A stretch of 64,000 nucleotides of DNA. It comes from Paguma larvata. Taxonomy: Eukaryota > Chordata > Mammalia > Carnivora > Viverridae. Below, piece by piece: positions 1-11,690 of this stretch. Within the stretch, counting starts at the first letter, position 1. Each line of letters starts with the position of its first letter. The notes beneath the pieces are model-generated. The model had not been told where the DNA came from, did no database searches, and saw only the letters and a program-made list of their open reading frames with translations. A program made the position numbers and the translations under genes. Location: assembly GCA_030068075.1 (NCBI GenBank), contig CM057835.1:22593957-22657956 (forward strand), in the 5' to 3' direction.

Positions 1-336
1 AGGAGGTTACTGTCTACCCATTTTAAAATACTATCCATATGCATCTTAAGAGGAAACCAAGAAGGAAAGTTTATCAATTTTCCCATAAAAATATGAGGTC
101 AGTCTGTTAATAAGAGAAAAGTATCACAACTTCTTGGAGCAATTGTGCTGAGCAAGCTGAACTGCCTGCAGAATGCCCTTGTTACATACATCCTTACCGT
201 AATATACCTACTGGATAATTCAGTGCTTGAAACAATCAGATTTATTTTGTGTTACGAAGTATTAGATTTCCAGTAACCATAAAAACATCTTCACTGGTCC
301 CATTTCCTCTTGCATTTTAGTACCTTACATATTTTA
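1..336. other. No feature seen
   Basis: AT-rich unique-looking sequence before the first SINE. No repeat head, long frame or RNA gene is recognised. Confidence 0.5.
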
Positions 337-548
337 GGGGCACCTGGGTGGCTCGTCGGTGGGGCGCCGACTTCGGCTCAGGTCACCATCTCACGGTTTG
401 TGAGTTCAAGCCCCGCATCGGGCTCTGTGCTGACGGCTCAGGGCCTGGAGCCTGCTTCGGATTCTGTGTCTCCTTCTCTCTGCCCTTCCCCTGATCACAC
501 TCTGTCTCTCTGTCAAAAGTAAATAAACATTAAAATATATATATTTTT
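337..548 (+). mobile_element. SINEC_Fc-type felid SINE
   Basis: The element starts with a tRNA-derived head (ggggcacctgggtggctc) carrying Pol III A-box-like and B-box-like (gagttcaagcc) motifs. It continues with the 'cctggagcctgcttcgg' body, a CT-rich stretch and an A-rich tail with aaataaac. The A-box region is altered (tcgtcggtggggcgcc). Such elements are moved by L1 enzymes and are specific to carnivores, this form to cats. Confidence 0.95.
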
Positions 549-580
549 TAAATTACTGCAATTAAATTAAAATGTGTTCA

Positions 581-800
581 ATGTATTTTTTTTTAAATGT
601 TTATTTATTTATTTTGAGAGAGAGAGAGAGAGCATATGCAGGGAAGGGACAGAGAGAAGGGGAGAGAGAGAATCCCAAACAGGCTCCTCTCTGCGAGCAC
701 AGAGCCCAATGTGGAATTCAGTCTCATGAACCATGAGATCATGACCTGAGCCGAAAATTAAGAGTCAGATGCCTAACCGACTGAGCCACCCAGGCGCCCC
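581..800 (-). mobile_element. Felid SINE, older diverged copy
   Basis: Reverse orientation: a T-rich tail and GA-rich stretch come first, and the head 'gagccacccaggcgcccc' closes the element at 800. The body is diverged (for example 'aatgtggaattcagtct' in place of the usual cgggctcgaactca), suggesting an older insertion than the copy at 337. Confidence 0.93.
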
Positions 801-1044
801 TCCAAGATTTTTATTAAGATTTAAATTAATTTAAATGTCTCAAACAAGTGAAATAAAGGTGAATTAGATGCAGAATTTTAAAAAATGGTAATAAGCCTGA
901 TAGATGGGCCAAGAGAATACTAGAAGGGAAATGGTCCCACAATTAGCCACTCAGTGATGAACAGGCCTAAATACAAACAGAGAAGCCCCAGGACCACTAT
1001 GAATGAGAAGGAAGAGGACCCTCTCTTCTATATAACAGTCACTT

Positions 1045-1245
1045 CTAACATTTATTAAACATTTAGTCTATTCCAGGCATGGTACTAAGTACTTTATACG
1101 TGTTATTTCATATAATCTTCATAAGAATCCTAGTTGGCAGTATTACTTACATTTTCCACATTTTCCTCATTTCGTAGATTAAAAAATGCCAGAGCTTAGA
1201 GAAGTTAATTAACTTTACCCAGGTCTACTGGCAGTAAAGGATAGC
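1045..1245 (-). mobile_element. MIR element, antisense
   Basis: Reads like the reverse MIR consensus: 'catttattaaacatttagtctattccaggcatggtactaag', tail-to-head order, then a degenerate 'gagcttagagaagttaattaactt' core. Ancient and non-mobile. Confidence 0.75.
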
Positions 1246-3206
1246 TCTCAAAGAACCAATGTCCTCACGGCTTTCTCCCTACCTTTCATTTCTGTTTCAT
1301 TCTAAACATTGGCTTTCTTCTTCAGTCTCTTCCATGTGTTAGAAAGCATGGGCAAAGGTGGTTCTGGGGCCACGTTCATACAGCTAATTTGTACTATCTT
1401 AAAGATTTTAATATGATTAACAAAATCGTAACAACAGCACTGGCAGTAGAATCCAAGAGAAAACTCTTTAGTTTGTGTATGAAAAATCCCAAGGAAGACT
1501 TTGATTGGCCTGATCTGGTCCCCATGACCACCCTGGGCCAATCACTGTGTTCAAGAAGGTTTTACGACTACCCATTCCTGAGGTCACATACCCATCCCTA
1601 TGATCAATAAAACAGATGCAGTGACTGGTAGTATCCCCAGAATTCCATCATTATCATAGGGACAGAGGTAGATGGATGGATGGTAGGCAGATAAAAGCAG
1701 ATATCCACACAGCTCCAACTGTGAGCGAGAGACCACAAAGTGGAGAGCCCAGAGGAACACCAAGAAGAAGACAAAACATGGAAACAGGCATGACGATGTT
1801 ACGTAACACAGTGTGTCCAGAAATCCAAGTATTTTAGATAGGTCTGAAGAAAAGGCTGTGTACGGTGAGGGGGTTAAGATCTGAGATTGACAGTCTTTGG
1901 AGAACTTTATGTGATACCCCAAGAAGCGGGGACCTTCTCCTGAAAACAAAAGTGAATCATGGAAGGATCTTATGCATGGAGATAATATGATGAGTTCTGA
2001 TTTCAAGAAAATTCAATCTCGGGGTAGATCTACAAGAAAGGTTAAAAGCAGAAAAATCAGTATGGAAACACAATAGTCGAAGTAAGAGAAAATGAGTACA
2101 TGAATAAGAGCAATTAGCAGCCGGACTGATGATGAAGAGACGGAGAGCAGTGACACTAAGGAGGCAGGATTCATAAAAGAAAATCTGAGTCTTAGTGTGA
2201 ATGAGATTGTCCAGGCTAGTCACCGATGCCCAGCCACCTTCACGGCCGCCCCAGCAGGACCACCAACATGGCAACGAACCAAAAGTGTCCATGGAAACAG
2301 AACCCAAATCTTGCTGGCCTCCAAGAAGCAGCAAACACAACAGCACCTAGCACCTACGGGCCTTAAATTGAAGCTGCCGGGTTTATAATTCATAAAGGAC
2401 ACGTTAAGCCCATGGCCTTGGAAATGGAATGACGAGTGCAGAAACTTATCCTGTAGGTCTGTTAACCAATTGGCAGTGACAACCAGATCTCCCAGGAGGC
2501 AGCTGGGCCCATGGAAAGAGGCGGGACACGAGGCAAGACAGATGGGGTTTGGCTCCTGGCTCTGACACCTTCTGTGTTTCCTCAGACCAGCGCTTATTCT
2601 CTCAGTCCTCTGTTTTCACAGGAGATTTTCCCCTGGAGATGACGCCGTTTCTTTCTTAGGGGTTTTATGAGGACTACGAATAATAGCATAAGCAAGAACA
2701 AAACAAATTTCAAATGTGGTTAGAAATGAATCTGCTTGGATCACTAATTTGTTTTGCTCAAGGGGACAAAGGAAGAAAAGTCAAACCATGGAACAGTTAT
2801 GCTTCCCACCAACAAGTGAATTCTTGCCATTTATTTACTGAGGTGACAGAGTAAAGTCAACCATGTCATAAACACGGAGTTAACCATCACAGTGTGTACA
2901 TCAAAATTGAGGTGAATTAATTTAATTTCTATAACATTTTCTAATAAATTATATTTTCTTCTTTAACTTATAATGAATAAATAAGATTTCTTACCAAAAA
3001 AATGTAAAGTTTTGCAATAATCACAGACATGTGGTTAAGGGTTACATTTCCATAAGAGATAGCCATAAATATTTGTAGGTAAATAGCAGATCATCACAGG
3101 AGGGCTTATCCTTTTCAGCAAGTAAGTAGTGAGAAATTTAATGTAGTAATTCAGAATACACACAGATATAGTTTCAAAAGAACAGTTGTCCCACCTGGTT
3201 AAAGTT
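1246..3206. other. Mostly unique DNA, no gene recognised
   Basis: Small frames occur on both strands (such as 140 codons at 1584-2006 and 129 codons at 1957-2346, minus) but show no known domain and overlap one another. A short ggat-repeat lies near 1673. Sequence at 1500-1560 resembles a dispersed mammalian repeat (ttggcctgatctgg... gggccaatcactgtg) of uncertain family. Confidence 0.45.
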
Positions 3207-3327
3207 TCTTCCTTCCTTCCTTCCTCCCTCCCTCCCTCCCTTCGTTCCTTCCTTCCTTCCTTCCTTCCTTCCTTCCTTCCTCCCTACCTTCCTTCCTTCC
3301 TCTCTCCCTCCCTCCCTTTCTTTCTTT
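3207..3327. repeat. (CCTT)n/(CCCT)n microsatellite
   Basis: About 120 bp of CCTT, CCCT and CTTT units, one strand pure pyrimidine apart from single interruptions. It directly abuts the T-rich end of the SINE to its right and probably grew from that SINE's A-tail. Confidence 0.97.
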
Positions 3328-3328
3328 G

Positions 3329-3528
3329 TCTTTTTAATGTTTTTTATTTATTTTTTGAGAGAGAGAGAATGAGCAGGGGGAGGGCAGGGGGGACAGAGGA
3401 TCCAAAGTGGCTCTGCACTGACAGGGTGACAGCAGTAAGCCCGACGTGGGGCTCGAACTCACAAACCTTGAGATCATGATCTGAGCCAAAGCCGGGGGCT
3501 CAACTGACTGAGCCACCCAGGCACTCCT
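3329..3528 (-). mobile_element. Felid SINE with microsatellite tail
   Basis: Reverse-oriented SINE ending in 'gagccacccaggcactcc'. Similar words flank the SINE plus the adjacent microsatellite (ttaaagtttctt near 3199 and ctaaagctctttctt near 3527). This suggests that the pyrimidine tract belongs to the element's tail. Confidence 0.92.
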
Positions 3529-3985
3529 AAAGCTCTTTCTTATTGGCCATCTTATGGTAACCGATTTGTAAATATTCTTTAACCTCTGCTCCTATCTTCA
3601 AGACGAAGGATAACGAACTAGCCCAAGGCTTTCTATTCCCATAGTCACTTGGGTTAAGCCTCCTTTTGCACTCCTATTTTCTTTAAATCTGTTGAGATTT
3701 ATAGCAATAGTTCAGCCACAATTGCGACCTAGAAAATTTGTGAATAGAAAAATATGACTTTTAATTTTCTTTTCCCATATATGAAAAGTGCCTTGCTTTT
3801 CAGATATCAGCACCTAGTGAAGGACTCAGGCGCAGGCAAAACAGGACTCACTCGGCTTCCTGTCTGGTCTGTGCTCCCCCTCACCCTGGAAAGGCTGCCA
3901 GAGGAAGTCCAATCATCAAAGTCCTCCCTGGGGAATTCCCTGCCATGGGGAGGGGGGCAAAAGGGGACTGAGTAGATCTGGTTCT
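3529..3985. other. Unique DNA, no feature seen
   Basis: A 73-codon frame at 3754-3975 has no recognisable family. Nothing else is supported. Confidence 0.45.
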
Positions 3986-4354
3986 TTCTAAATCTTTTTT
4001 CTTTTTAATTTACATCCAAGTTAGTTAGCATACAGTGCAACAATGATTTCAAGAGTAGATTCCTTAACGCCCCTTACCCATTTAACTCATCCTCCCCTCC
4101 CACAAGCCCTCCCGTAACCCTCTGTTTGTTCTCCATATTTAAGAGTCTCTTATGTTTTTGTCCCCCTGTTTTTATATTATTTTTGCTTCCCTTCCCTTAT
4201 GTTCATCGTTTGTATCTTATAGTCCTCATATGAGTGAAGTCATATGATATTTGTCTTTCTCTGACTAAGTTCGCTTAGCATAATACCCTCTAGTTCCATC
4301 CACGTAGTTGCAAAAGGCAAGATTTTGTTCTTTTTGATTGCCGAGTAATACTCC

Positions 4355-4400
<46 letters not shown>

Positions 4401-4431
4401 CACCACATCTTCTTCATCCATTCTAAATCTT
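3986..4431 (-). mobile_element. 5'-truncated L1 3' end with target-site duplication
   Basis: Antisense of the carnivoran L1 3' region: poly-T side first, then 'catccaagttagttagcatacagtgc', then the reverse of the ORF2 end (agtaatactccattgtg). An exact 11-bp direct repeat, ttctaaatctt, lies at 3986-3996 and 4421-4431, so the body is 3997-4420. The same 3' motif is found in sense at 56450-56500. Confidence 0.9.
4357..4397. repeat. (TG)n microsatellite inside the L1
   Basis: About 20 uninterrupted TG units located where the L1 ORF2 end normally reads 'ccattgtgtatata'. The tract expanded from the element's own short TG run. Confidence 0.97.
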
Positions 4432-6059
4432 AACCAGACAATGAAAACTGGTGTGCGATCAATATAGTCACTAATGTTTCATGATAAACAATCATAAATC
4501 ACACATGTGGAATAGCTACTTTACTCCTCAAGGAAAGATCATTTCTTCCTTCACCTGGCTTATCTTTGCTCTCCTAGACTGGCTGAGATCCATTATAATA
4601 AAAGTAAATTCACCTTGCAGGTAACTAGAAGGAAAAAAAACTCAACAAAATGGGCACAATAAACCTCCAATTGCAAATACACATCACATAATTCAAACAT
4701 AGGTGACCCTGGATTTAAACTTGCTGAACTTGTGTCGTCCCCTACTTTTAAACCATAGTAAAGACCAAACCCCATAGTGACGGCTTCTAATTTTTCTGCA
4801 AGCAATGCTTCAGCCTTCTGACTGGCAGCCTCATGTGCCCATCACAGCTGGCGGTGGCTCAGCATACATCATCTGCAGGTGCACTTAGAGTAAGTGAATC
4901 TCTTTCAAACTGCTCTACACTTTATCTTTGCAAATTCTCTGTAACTTCTAAATCCCTTGCACTTCACTGTGTCAAAGAAAAAGAACGTTTGATGGAATAC
5001 ACAGAATATCAAAACTTCCCACAAAAAAAGGCAAGACAATCCGTCTCTTTGAAAAGGAAACACGAGACTTTAACTCAGCAGTAGGAGAAATGAATGTGAA
5101 TGAGCAAACTTCCAAGTCCAGACTGTCACACTCGATGCACAAACACAATTCTGAAGTTCAGGGAAACATATCTCAAGACTAGGAAGAGCACTGAGCCAAT
5201 GCAATAGATGGTCTTTTTAAAAAATGAAAAGGAATTATTTACCAGATGGAAAATCTTACATTATGTAATAGGGTGCTGAAGCCATGTTCCACCTCTTTGC
5301 CAGGTTGGACAGAGCAAGTCACCTTGGAAAGGGTCTGCCTTAATGAAGAAGGAATTGTAAGGGGTCTTCCTTATCTGATAGGCGCTCATTGTTCTAGAAG
5401 TGTATGTAACAGATTTTTAAAAATTTTCTAATAAGGTAGGCTTCCGAAGTGTAGAACTAATGCCAGAAGAAGGGATAGTAAGTTGAATGATTTTTCTCAA
5501 GGCATTTTGAGAGGGAGGGAACAAAGGCCCTCCCCACGACACCTGCTCCCTACAATCCAAAGTTAAAAAAGACTATTAGTGAAGACGAGGGTTCCAAGTT
5601 CTGCTGGCCTGAGGACACCCCACGGGCCCTACGACATGACTGCATTGGTGTGCCAGTTCCAGTGTAAGAATGTGAGTGTGCTGGTCCAGGCTGGAGCTAG
5701 AAGCATTTCCATATTCGGCCGCTTGACACCACGATTCCTGCTTTGAATACGCAATGGGTGAGCATGTAGATGTGACCAAGAGCAACAAAAAGGCCCTGGA
5801 CATCAAGCATGTGGCACCACAGGCAGGATCTGGGTGGGCAAAAGCATCATTCCACGACCTAGGAGAGTCAGTTGGAATATGGAAGACTAGCCTTCGTAGG
5901 AGAGATCACATTAGGGCCACAAGAGCACCAGCAGGGCTGACCTGTTTCTCCAGTTATTACGCCAGAAGTATGAACTGGTTGGGAAACTAGAGACCGGGAA
6001 AAGTCCACAAGATGGAAATATTAACTGCCTGCTAAAAGCACGTGTCAGGGATTGAACAA
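4432..6059. other. Unique DNA, no gene recognised
   Basis: Frames of 60-83 codons (4593-4805 minus, 4833-5084 plus, 5576-5806 minus, 5754-5990 plus) carry no motif I recognise. No repeat head or transposon end was identified. Confidence 0.45.
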
Positions 6060-6400
6060 TTAATTTGAAACCATTATACTAAGTATAAGAACTCAGTACA
6101 AAAAGCTTCCATTTATAGGAAAAGTCTAGAACAGACAAATGTATAGAGACAGAAAATATATATCAGGGCTTTCCTAGGGCTGGGGTGGGGTGCAGAGTGG
6201 ACAGAGAGGGACTGCTAAGGGGTCCAGGGTGTCTTTCCTGGCACGATGAAGATGTTCTAAACCGATCTTATGGCAATGGTTGCATAACGTTGTGAATATA
6301 CTATAAATCATTAAATTATACATTTGAATGGATAAACGTTATGGATAGGTAAATTCCGTGGTATACAAATTAGAGCTCACTGAAGATGTTTTAAAAAAGA
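6060..6400 (+). mobile_element. Old L1-type 3' UTR fragment
   Basis: Runs from 'accattatactaag' through a GGGGTGGGG stretch to 'ggcaatggttgcataacgtt' and 'gtgaatatactataaatcatt', the layout of an ancient L1M-type 3' end. It is diverged and has no clear A-tail. Confidence 0.55.
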
Positions 6401-6534
6401 CAGAAAGAAACAAAGTCCACATTTTATTCTCTCCAGAGAAATGGAGATAATTTTTCTTCTATGCGGACTATAATTATCTGTTTTCTCGTTCAGTGTGGAA
6501 AGACGATATATTGTAATAATCAGTAGTATTGCAT

Positions 6535-6720
6535 TTTAGAGTTAGACTCTCTGGGTTTAAAGAGCAACTGTACTTTGTACAGTTTGTGATTCTGTGCCTC
6601 AGTCTTCTCATCTGCAAAGTGGGGATACGGTAAAACCTACTTCTTTGAGTTGTTGGAAGGATTCAATGAAAGGGGTTGGCATAGTATCTGACATGAAATT
6701 GAGTGCAGAATGAATGTTTA
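6535..6720 (+). mobile_element. MIR element
   Basis: Contains the MIR core order: 'tctgggtttaaa', 'tgcctcagtcttctcatctgc', 'gtggggatacggtaaaacctac', then 'gaatgaatgtt' at the end. Confidence 0.8.
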
Positions 6721-7184
6721 ACCTCTAAAAGGACTTTTAAAATACACATATTTACTTATATGTAAAATATTCTCTCCGCAAGTTTCAAGAAACCGATAAG
6801 GTTTATTGCGTGGGGGACAGAATCAGAGTGGCTAGGTGAGAGAGGCAGGAACGCAATATTCCAGACTTTATAGATATTTTCTCATATTTTTGGAATTTTC
6901 GATCATGTAAGTTTATCACACATACAGTGAAAAATTAAGTTTAAAAAGAAAAAGAAACAGGATTTTATTTGCACCCCAAACTAGTCTAGCAGGCTAGACT
7001 AGTTACGCTTCTATGTTCCAGGATCTGATAGAGCCCATCACGTATCTGCGAATCAGGCAGCAATCTTGGTATCTTATCCAGAGAGAGAGCCAATACTGGT
7101 GAATTGAAAGATACCCAATGAAAAATTTGTTATTATAAGCAATAAATAATCTTATTGCTTCAGACAGAAAGCTGATATGGTAGT
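6721..7184. other. No feature seen
   Basis: AT-rich sequence between two MIRs. An inverted word pair (ctagtctagc...gctagactag) near 6980-7003 makes a small hairpin. Confidence 0.45.
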
Positions 7185-7385
7185 TAATTAAAAGCATGGA
7201 ATCTATAACTTAACTACTTGGTTTGAATCCCAGCTTTGTCATTTGTGATTTTGAACCTCTCTGGGTCTCAGTTTTCTCATCTGTAATATGGGGATGACAC
7301 TGTATGGTTTTCATGAGGATCAGATGAGGAAACAGACAAGAACCTAGAGCATAATGAGCGCTACATGAATGTTGGCTATTGAAGT
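7185..7385 (+). mobile_element. MIR element
   Basis: Nearly complete: 'ggtttgaatcccagctttgtc', 'gggtctcagttttctcatctg', 'atatggggatgaca', ending in 'gctacatgaatgttggctatt'. Confidence 0.85.
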
Positions 7386-7604
7386 TTGTGGAGTTCCAGG
7401 GAAATTCCAAGCTCTGACACAGAGGTGTGGAAGAATTACCTGAAATGTTAAATGAAAACATTGGAAAGATAAGCTACCATCTGAGGAAGGTGTTCTATAT
7501 TGGGAAAAAAAGTATTTTAGAGGCAAACGTCTTAGAAATGATGTGTCTCAGGCTAAGAAAAATCAGTAACAAGTATAAAGCTCTTCTAGTTTGAAATTAA
7601 AGTA

Positions 7605-7665
7605 AATGGAAAGAAAAGAGAGACGAAAGGAAGAAGAGGAAAAAGAAAAGGAGGAAAAGAATAGC
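7605..7665. repeat. Purine-rich low-complexity tract
   Basis: A/G-rich run (gaaagg, ggaagaag, ggaaaaag) with few pyrimidines. Not a coding sequence. Confidence 0.8.
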
Positions 7666-7754
7666 TTTCCAGGGAAAGAGGTTTTCTGTTATTTACCATT
7701 TGAGAGTGTCAGAGGCATTCAAGAACAATGAAATCAGAAATAAAGGATGTTGAG

Positions 7755-7980
7755 GGGCACCTGGGTGGCTCAGTCAGTTGAGCGTCCAACTTCGGCTCAG
7801 GTCGTGATCTCATGGTCCGTGAGTTCGAGCCCCGCATCGGGCTCTGTGCTGACAGCTCAGAGCCTGGAGCCTGCTTCGGATTCTGTGTCTCCCTCGCTCT
7901 CTACCCCTCCCCCACTCATGCTCTGTCTCTCTCTGTCTCAAAAATAAATAAACATTAAAAAATTAAAAAGAAAAAATAAA
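7755..7980 (+). mobile_element. Felid SINE with 15-bp target duplication
   Basis: The exact repeat ataaaggatgttgag lies at 7740-7754 and 7981-7995. Head, B-box-like gagttcgagccc, body, CT tract and AATAAA-containing tail are all complete. This is a good reference copy for the subfamily. Confidence 0.97.
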
Positions 7981-8164
7981 ATAAAGGATGTTGAGAACAA
8001 AAACTCTAATTTTGAACACTAATGGTGCTTAGACAATGAAGAATTTTCTTGTTGTTGGAAAGAGATTCCCAATGAAGAGATATCTTTTGTTTGAGCTTCA
8101 TTGGATACTTATTTGAAAAATTCTTCCTACACAAGATCTTTGGGAGGAAAATAAATGAGATAAC

Positions 8165-9830
8165 TATTTTATATTTTTTTCATATATATGATTATCCCAT
8201 ATGTAATACATACATAAAGGAGAATGTATAATAAAAAATCAACATGTATCACCCACTTAACAACTGGAGTATTACCAAAATCATTGTATCTATATGTGCC
8301 CTTTCCTTAATTCATTCATTCCCTAGCTTCCTTCTCAATATATTGTTTAGTTGTTCTTGTTTTTAAACATATTTAAAATTTTATCTTGCTGTATATATTA
8401 TTCTATGACTTATTTTTCTCATTCAGCATTCAAGTATTCATCTATAATGATACTTGAATGTTAAGTTCACTTATTTTCACCCACATTGAAAAAATATTCC
8501 ACAATTAATCATATTCCTGTCAATGGCATTTCGATTGTTTCAGAGTTTTTGCTCTTACAAACAATGCTGCTTGGAACATTCTTGCATTTGTCTTTTTTTC
8601 CCCTAGCTTTATCAGTCTATAACTGACAAATAAAAATTGTAGGTATTTATGATATACTCCATGTTGTGAGATACACACACGGACACACACATTGAGATTA
8701 TTGCCACAATAAAGCTAAGTAGCATATCCTTCACTTCATATAATTATCATTTTGTGTGTGCAGGGAGAACATTTAATTTAGCAAATGTCATGCCTAAAAT
8801 ACAGTATTTTAACTATAATCACGACACTGTACATTAGATCTCCAGAACCTCATCAACCTGCAGAGGGTTTGTAGCCTTTGACCAACATCTCCCAGTATCT
8901 CTCACCTCTACACCGCTGTCCATGATGGTTATACCATCACCTGTATCTTATTACATGAAGTATATCTTCACGACACCTGTGAGTGAAATTGCTCAGTTGC
9001 ACAGTAATGAAATATTCTCCTTTACACAAGAATGAAAGAACTGTTTTCCAAAGTAGTTGTACCAACTTATACTCCTATAAAAGTGAGTGAGAATTCCTGT
9101 AGATCATATTCTCATCTATACTTGGTATTGGCAGACTTCTTAATTTTTGAGATTTTATATGCACTTAATTTTCACTCTCCTGATACCTAATGATGTGAGT
9201 GTCTTTTCATATCTCTCTTCACCATTTGTGTTTCCTCTTTGGTGAAATGGCTGTGATCTTGTGCCTATGAAGTGAATTATCATTCTGCTATCTTTTTCTT
9301 TCCGATAAGTAATCCTTTCCAAAGTATATGCCTTGCTGCATGTGATTTATCATTCCATGTACTTTGATACAAGGACCTGATTTCTTAATTTTAATGTAAT
9401 CTACCTCATCAATAATTTTTATCTCTTTTAAGAATTCTTTCCCTGCTCAAAGCTTCCGATGAAATTTTAAAATTTTATCTTTCACATTTCACTCCTTAAT
9501 CACTTGGGAATTATTTTTTGTATGAGTTAGGGAGCTAAGTTTATTTTTCCACCATATGGAAACCACCTTTTCCAGCACCATTTCTTGACCATTCTGTATT
9601 TCCTTAGTGATTTCCAACACTACCTGTGTCAAATACCGAATTTCCCAGTACAGTTGGGGCCGCTTCTGAGTTCTGGCCTTTCTTTCATTATCTATTCTGT
9701 TTCTGATATTAGCAATAGTGCACTGTTTTAAATACTATAGCTTCTTAACAAAGCTTAATATATAAAAAAAGTCTTCTATCCCTCCATCTTATTGTTCCTG
9801 AGGACTATCTTGATGATTCTTGGGCTTGGC
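8165..9830 (-). mobile_element. Composite of old antisense L1 fragments
   Basis: Three segments read as reverse L1. At 8165-8580 there is L1M-like 3' sequence (caacatgtatcacccactt; tacaaacaatgctgc). At 8590-8975, starting at a T-run, there is a separate 3' UTR piece (acattagatctccagaac; tttgaccaacatctccc). At 8976-9830 there is 3' UTR/ORF2-end sequence ending in the reverse of ORF2 (tttttccaccat, ttccagcaccatttcttgacc). The middle piece may have inserted into the outer one. No intact frame remains. Confidence 0.7.
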
Positions 9831-9879
9831 TATTCCACACATCTACCAGGTAATACTGGTCCCATACCAGGTTTGCTTA

Positions 9880-10200
9880 TGTTCTGGTAACACCCACCAT
9901 ATCCCAGTAGTTTAAAACAAAAAGTTGATTTCTTGCTCAAGGTACATGATCCCTGCATCAGCTCTTTTCCAAGACACCCCCATTCTACGAATCTGGCTGA
10001 CAGGACAGTCATGTACTGCTCCTCACTGAGGGAGAGAGAGGCAGAGGGAAAGAGTGCTCTAGATGGGTACACTGGCAATGCTGATAAGAAATGGCACACA
10101 CATCTAAATATAACTCATTGGCCAGAACTGATCACATGTCCCCACCAAACTCCAAGGAAACCAGAAAGTTCAATCTACCATGTATCTGGAAGGCAGACAA
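9880..10200. repeat. Probable dispersed repeat, family uncertain
   Basis: Text such as 'cattggccagaactgatcacatg' and 'cagtagtttaaaacaaaaagt' recalls an old LTR- or L1-derived mammalian repeat. I cannot assign it. Overlapping frames of 89 and 96 codons look incidental. Confidence 0.35.
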
Positions 10201-10202
10201 GA

Positions 10203-10360
10203 AATATCTTTTCTTATCTATAAAATGGAGATAATATTAGTATTTACCTCATACAGGTATTGTAAATGTTATGTTCTATTTTTAAAGTGCTTGTGATTAG
10301 TGCCAGGCACATAGTACGTGTTCAGTTAATAACTGCTAGTATTAGTATATTGAGCTTGCA
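10203..10360 (+). repeat. MIR segment, copy 1 of a local duplication
   Basis: MIR 3' half (ataaaatggagataatatta; ttagtgccaggcacatagta; gtgttcagttaataactgct). It matches 11535-11690 at about 95% by eye, far above what two independent MIRs would show. Confidence 0.85.
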
Positions 10361-11364
10361 GAATGGTATAGATAGAAACAGAGGGTGGAAGGTCAAGAGA
10401 CTGAACTCAGGATCTAAAGAATCCTGCTTCAGCATTTTGCCCAGGGCCTATCTGGTCATTTATTTCATGGAAGTTCAGATTCAAACTAAGACATGCCTTA
10501 AATAAACCTCGGCAAATGCTGTGGAAAGAGAATGCTATAAGTCACATCTTTGAGAGTGGAAATGACTAAATCAGGGAATGAATTCACTTTGTTTGCATTA
10601 AAGGAAAATTATGAAGCAGAGTACTTGGAGCTCAAATTCCTTTGTTCCAGAAACTGCGTTATAAACCCCTTCTCTTTGTTAGCTAAACAGAAAAGCTATC
10701 TGCTGGCTAATCACATGGAAGAAAATGCTTCAAGTAAGCTGCATTTGACTATTTCTCATTTTTATCACTGATTATAAACCCTCTCTGTGTGTTTCCTGAC
10801 ATTGAATATAAAGAAAGATGAGGACTCTCTTACTGTTAAATTCTTATAATACAGATCCAGTCAAACAAGTCTGATCTATGAAAGATATAGATAACTTTGA
10901 AAAGCCAAAGATTAAATTGTTCATAAATTAAACATAATATTAATAAGTTCATCATGTCAGGGAACACATTAGTGACAATGACCGCACTCCTCGTGACTGT
11001 ATTTTTCGTTTTCCTCTTAGAGTTGAATCCACTGTTGCCAGTCTCAAAAATGTCAGTGCAGCTGGGGAGTGCTTGAAATACATATTGCTGCAACAATCTT
11101 GCTGCCACTTTTGTTTACAAGTATGAATTTTTTAAAATGCCTGTGACTACTACTACAGTGAAATACAATAAACACAAAGTCTCAGTTTCCCATAAATGCA
11201 TATAACTCATCTGTACCAAAGAGTCCACAGCTACTAAGCAACAGGCTATGAATTCTTCTAACCTCCACCTGTCCCCAAGAAGAAAAAGAGCTAGCACTTG
11301 ATTCAACACATCTGGTGACGATATGTGTAAACACAGATAAAAATATAAAGGTAGAGCACAAGAA
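10361..11364. other. Unique DNA between the duplicated MIRs
   Basis: Short frames (10550-10771 plus, 10836-11108 minus, 11115-11309 minus) have no recognised family. No transposon seen. Confidence 0.45.
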
Positions 11365-11450
11365 AGAGTGAGCCTCTGAGTCAGATTACCTGGGTTCGAA
11401 CCCCCACTCCGTCACTTTTTAGTCGTGCAAACAGGGGTGATTATAACGTA
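11365..11450 (+). mobile_element. MIR 5' half
   Basis: 'gcctctgagtcagattacctgggttcgaa' followed by a shortened core, abutting a second MIR that starts near 11455. Confidence 0.7.
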
Positions 11451-11534
11451 GAGGCTATAAGGTGGCGTTCTGGAATTAGGTTTATAGAATCTGCCTCTTG
11501 CTAGCTGGAAGTCTTTCCAAAAGCTATTGAAACA

Positions 11535-11690
11535 AAGCCTCACTTTTCTTATCTATAAAATGGAGATAATATTAGTATTTACCTCATAGTGGTATTGTAA
11601 ATGTTATGTTCTATTTTTAAAATGCTTGTGGTTAGTGCCAGGCACATAGTAAGTGTTCAGTTAATAACTGCTATTTTATTTGTATATTGA
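11535..11690 (+). repeat. MIR segment, copy 2 of a local duplication
   Basis: Sits at the end of a longer MIR whose 5' portion (11455-11534, cttgctagctgg) is not shared with copy 1. This makes 11.5 kb the likelier donor and 10.2 kb the partial copy. Confidence 0.85.

Noticed and set aside
310..522. Repeated frames reading like ...VSSSPASGSVLTAQ...
   Set aside because: The same peptide recurs at 310, 7747, 25225, 28160, 38972 and on the minus strand near 42765 and 52670. It is translation of the felid SINE, not a protein family.
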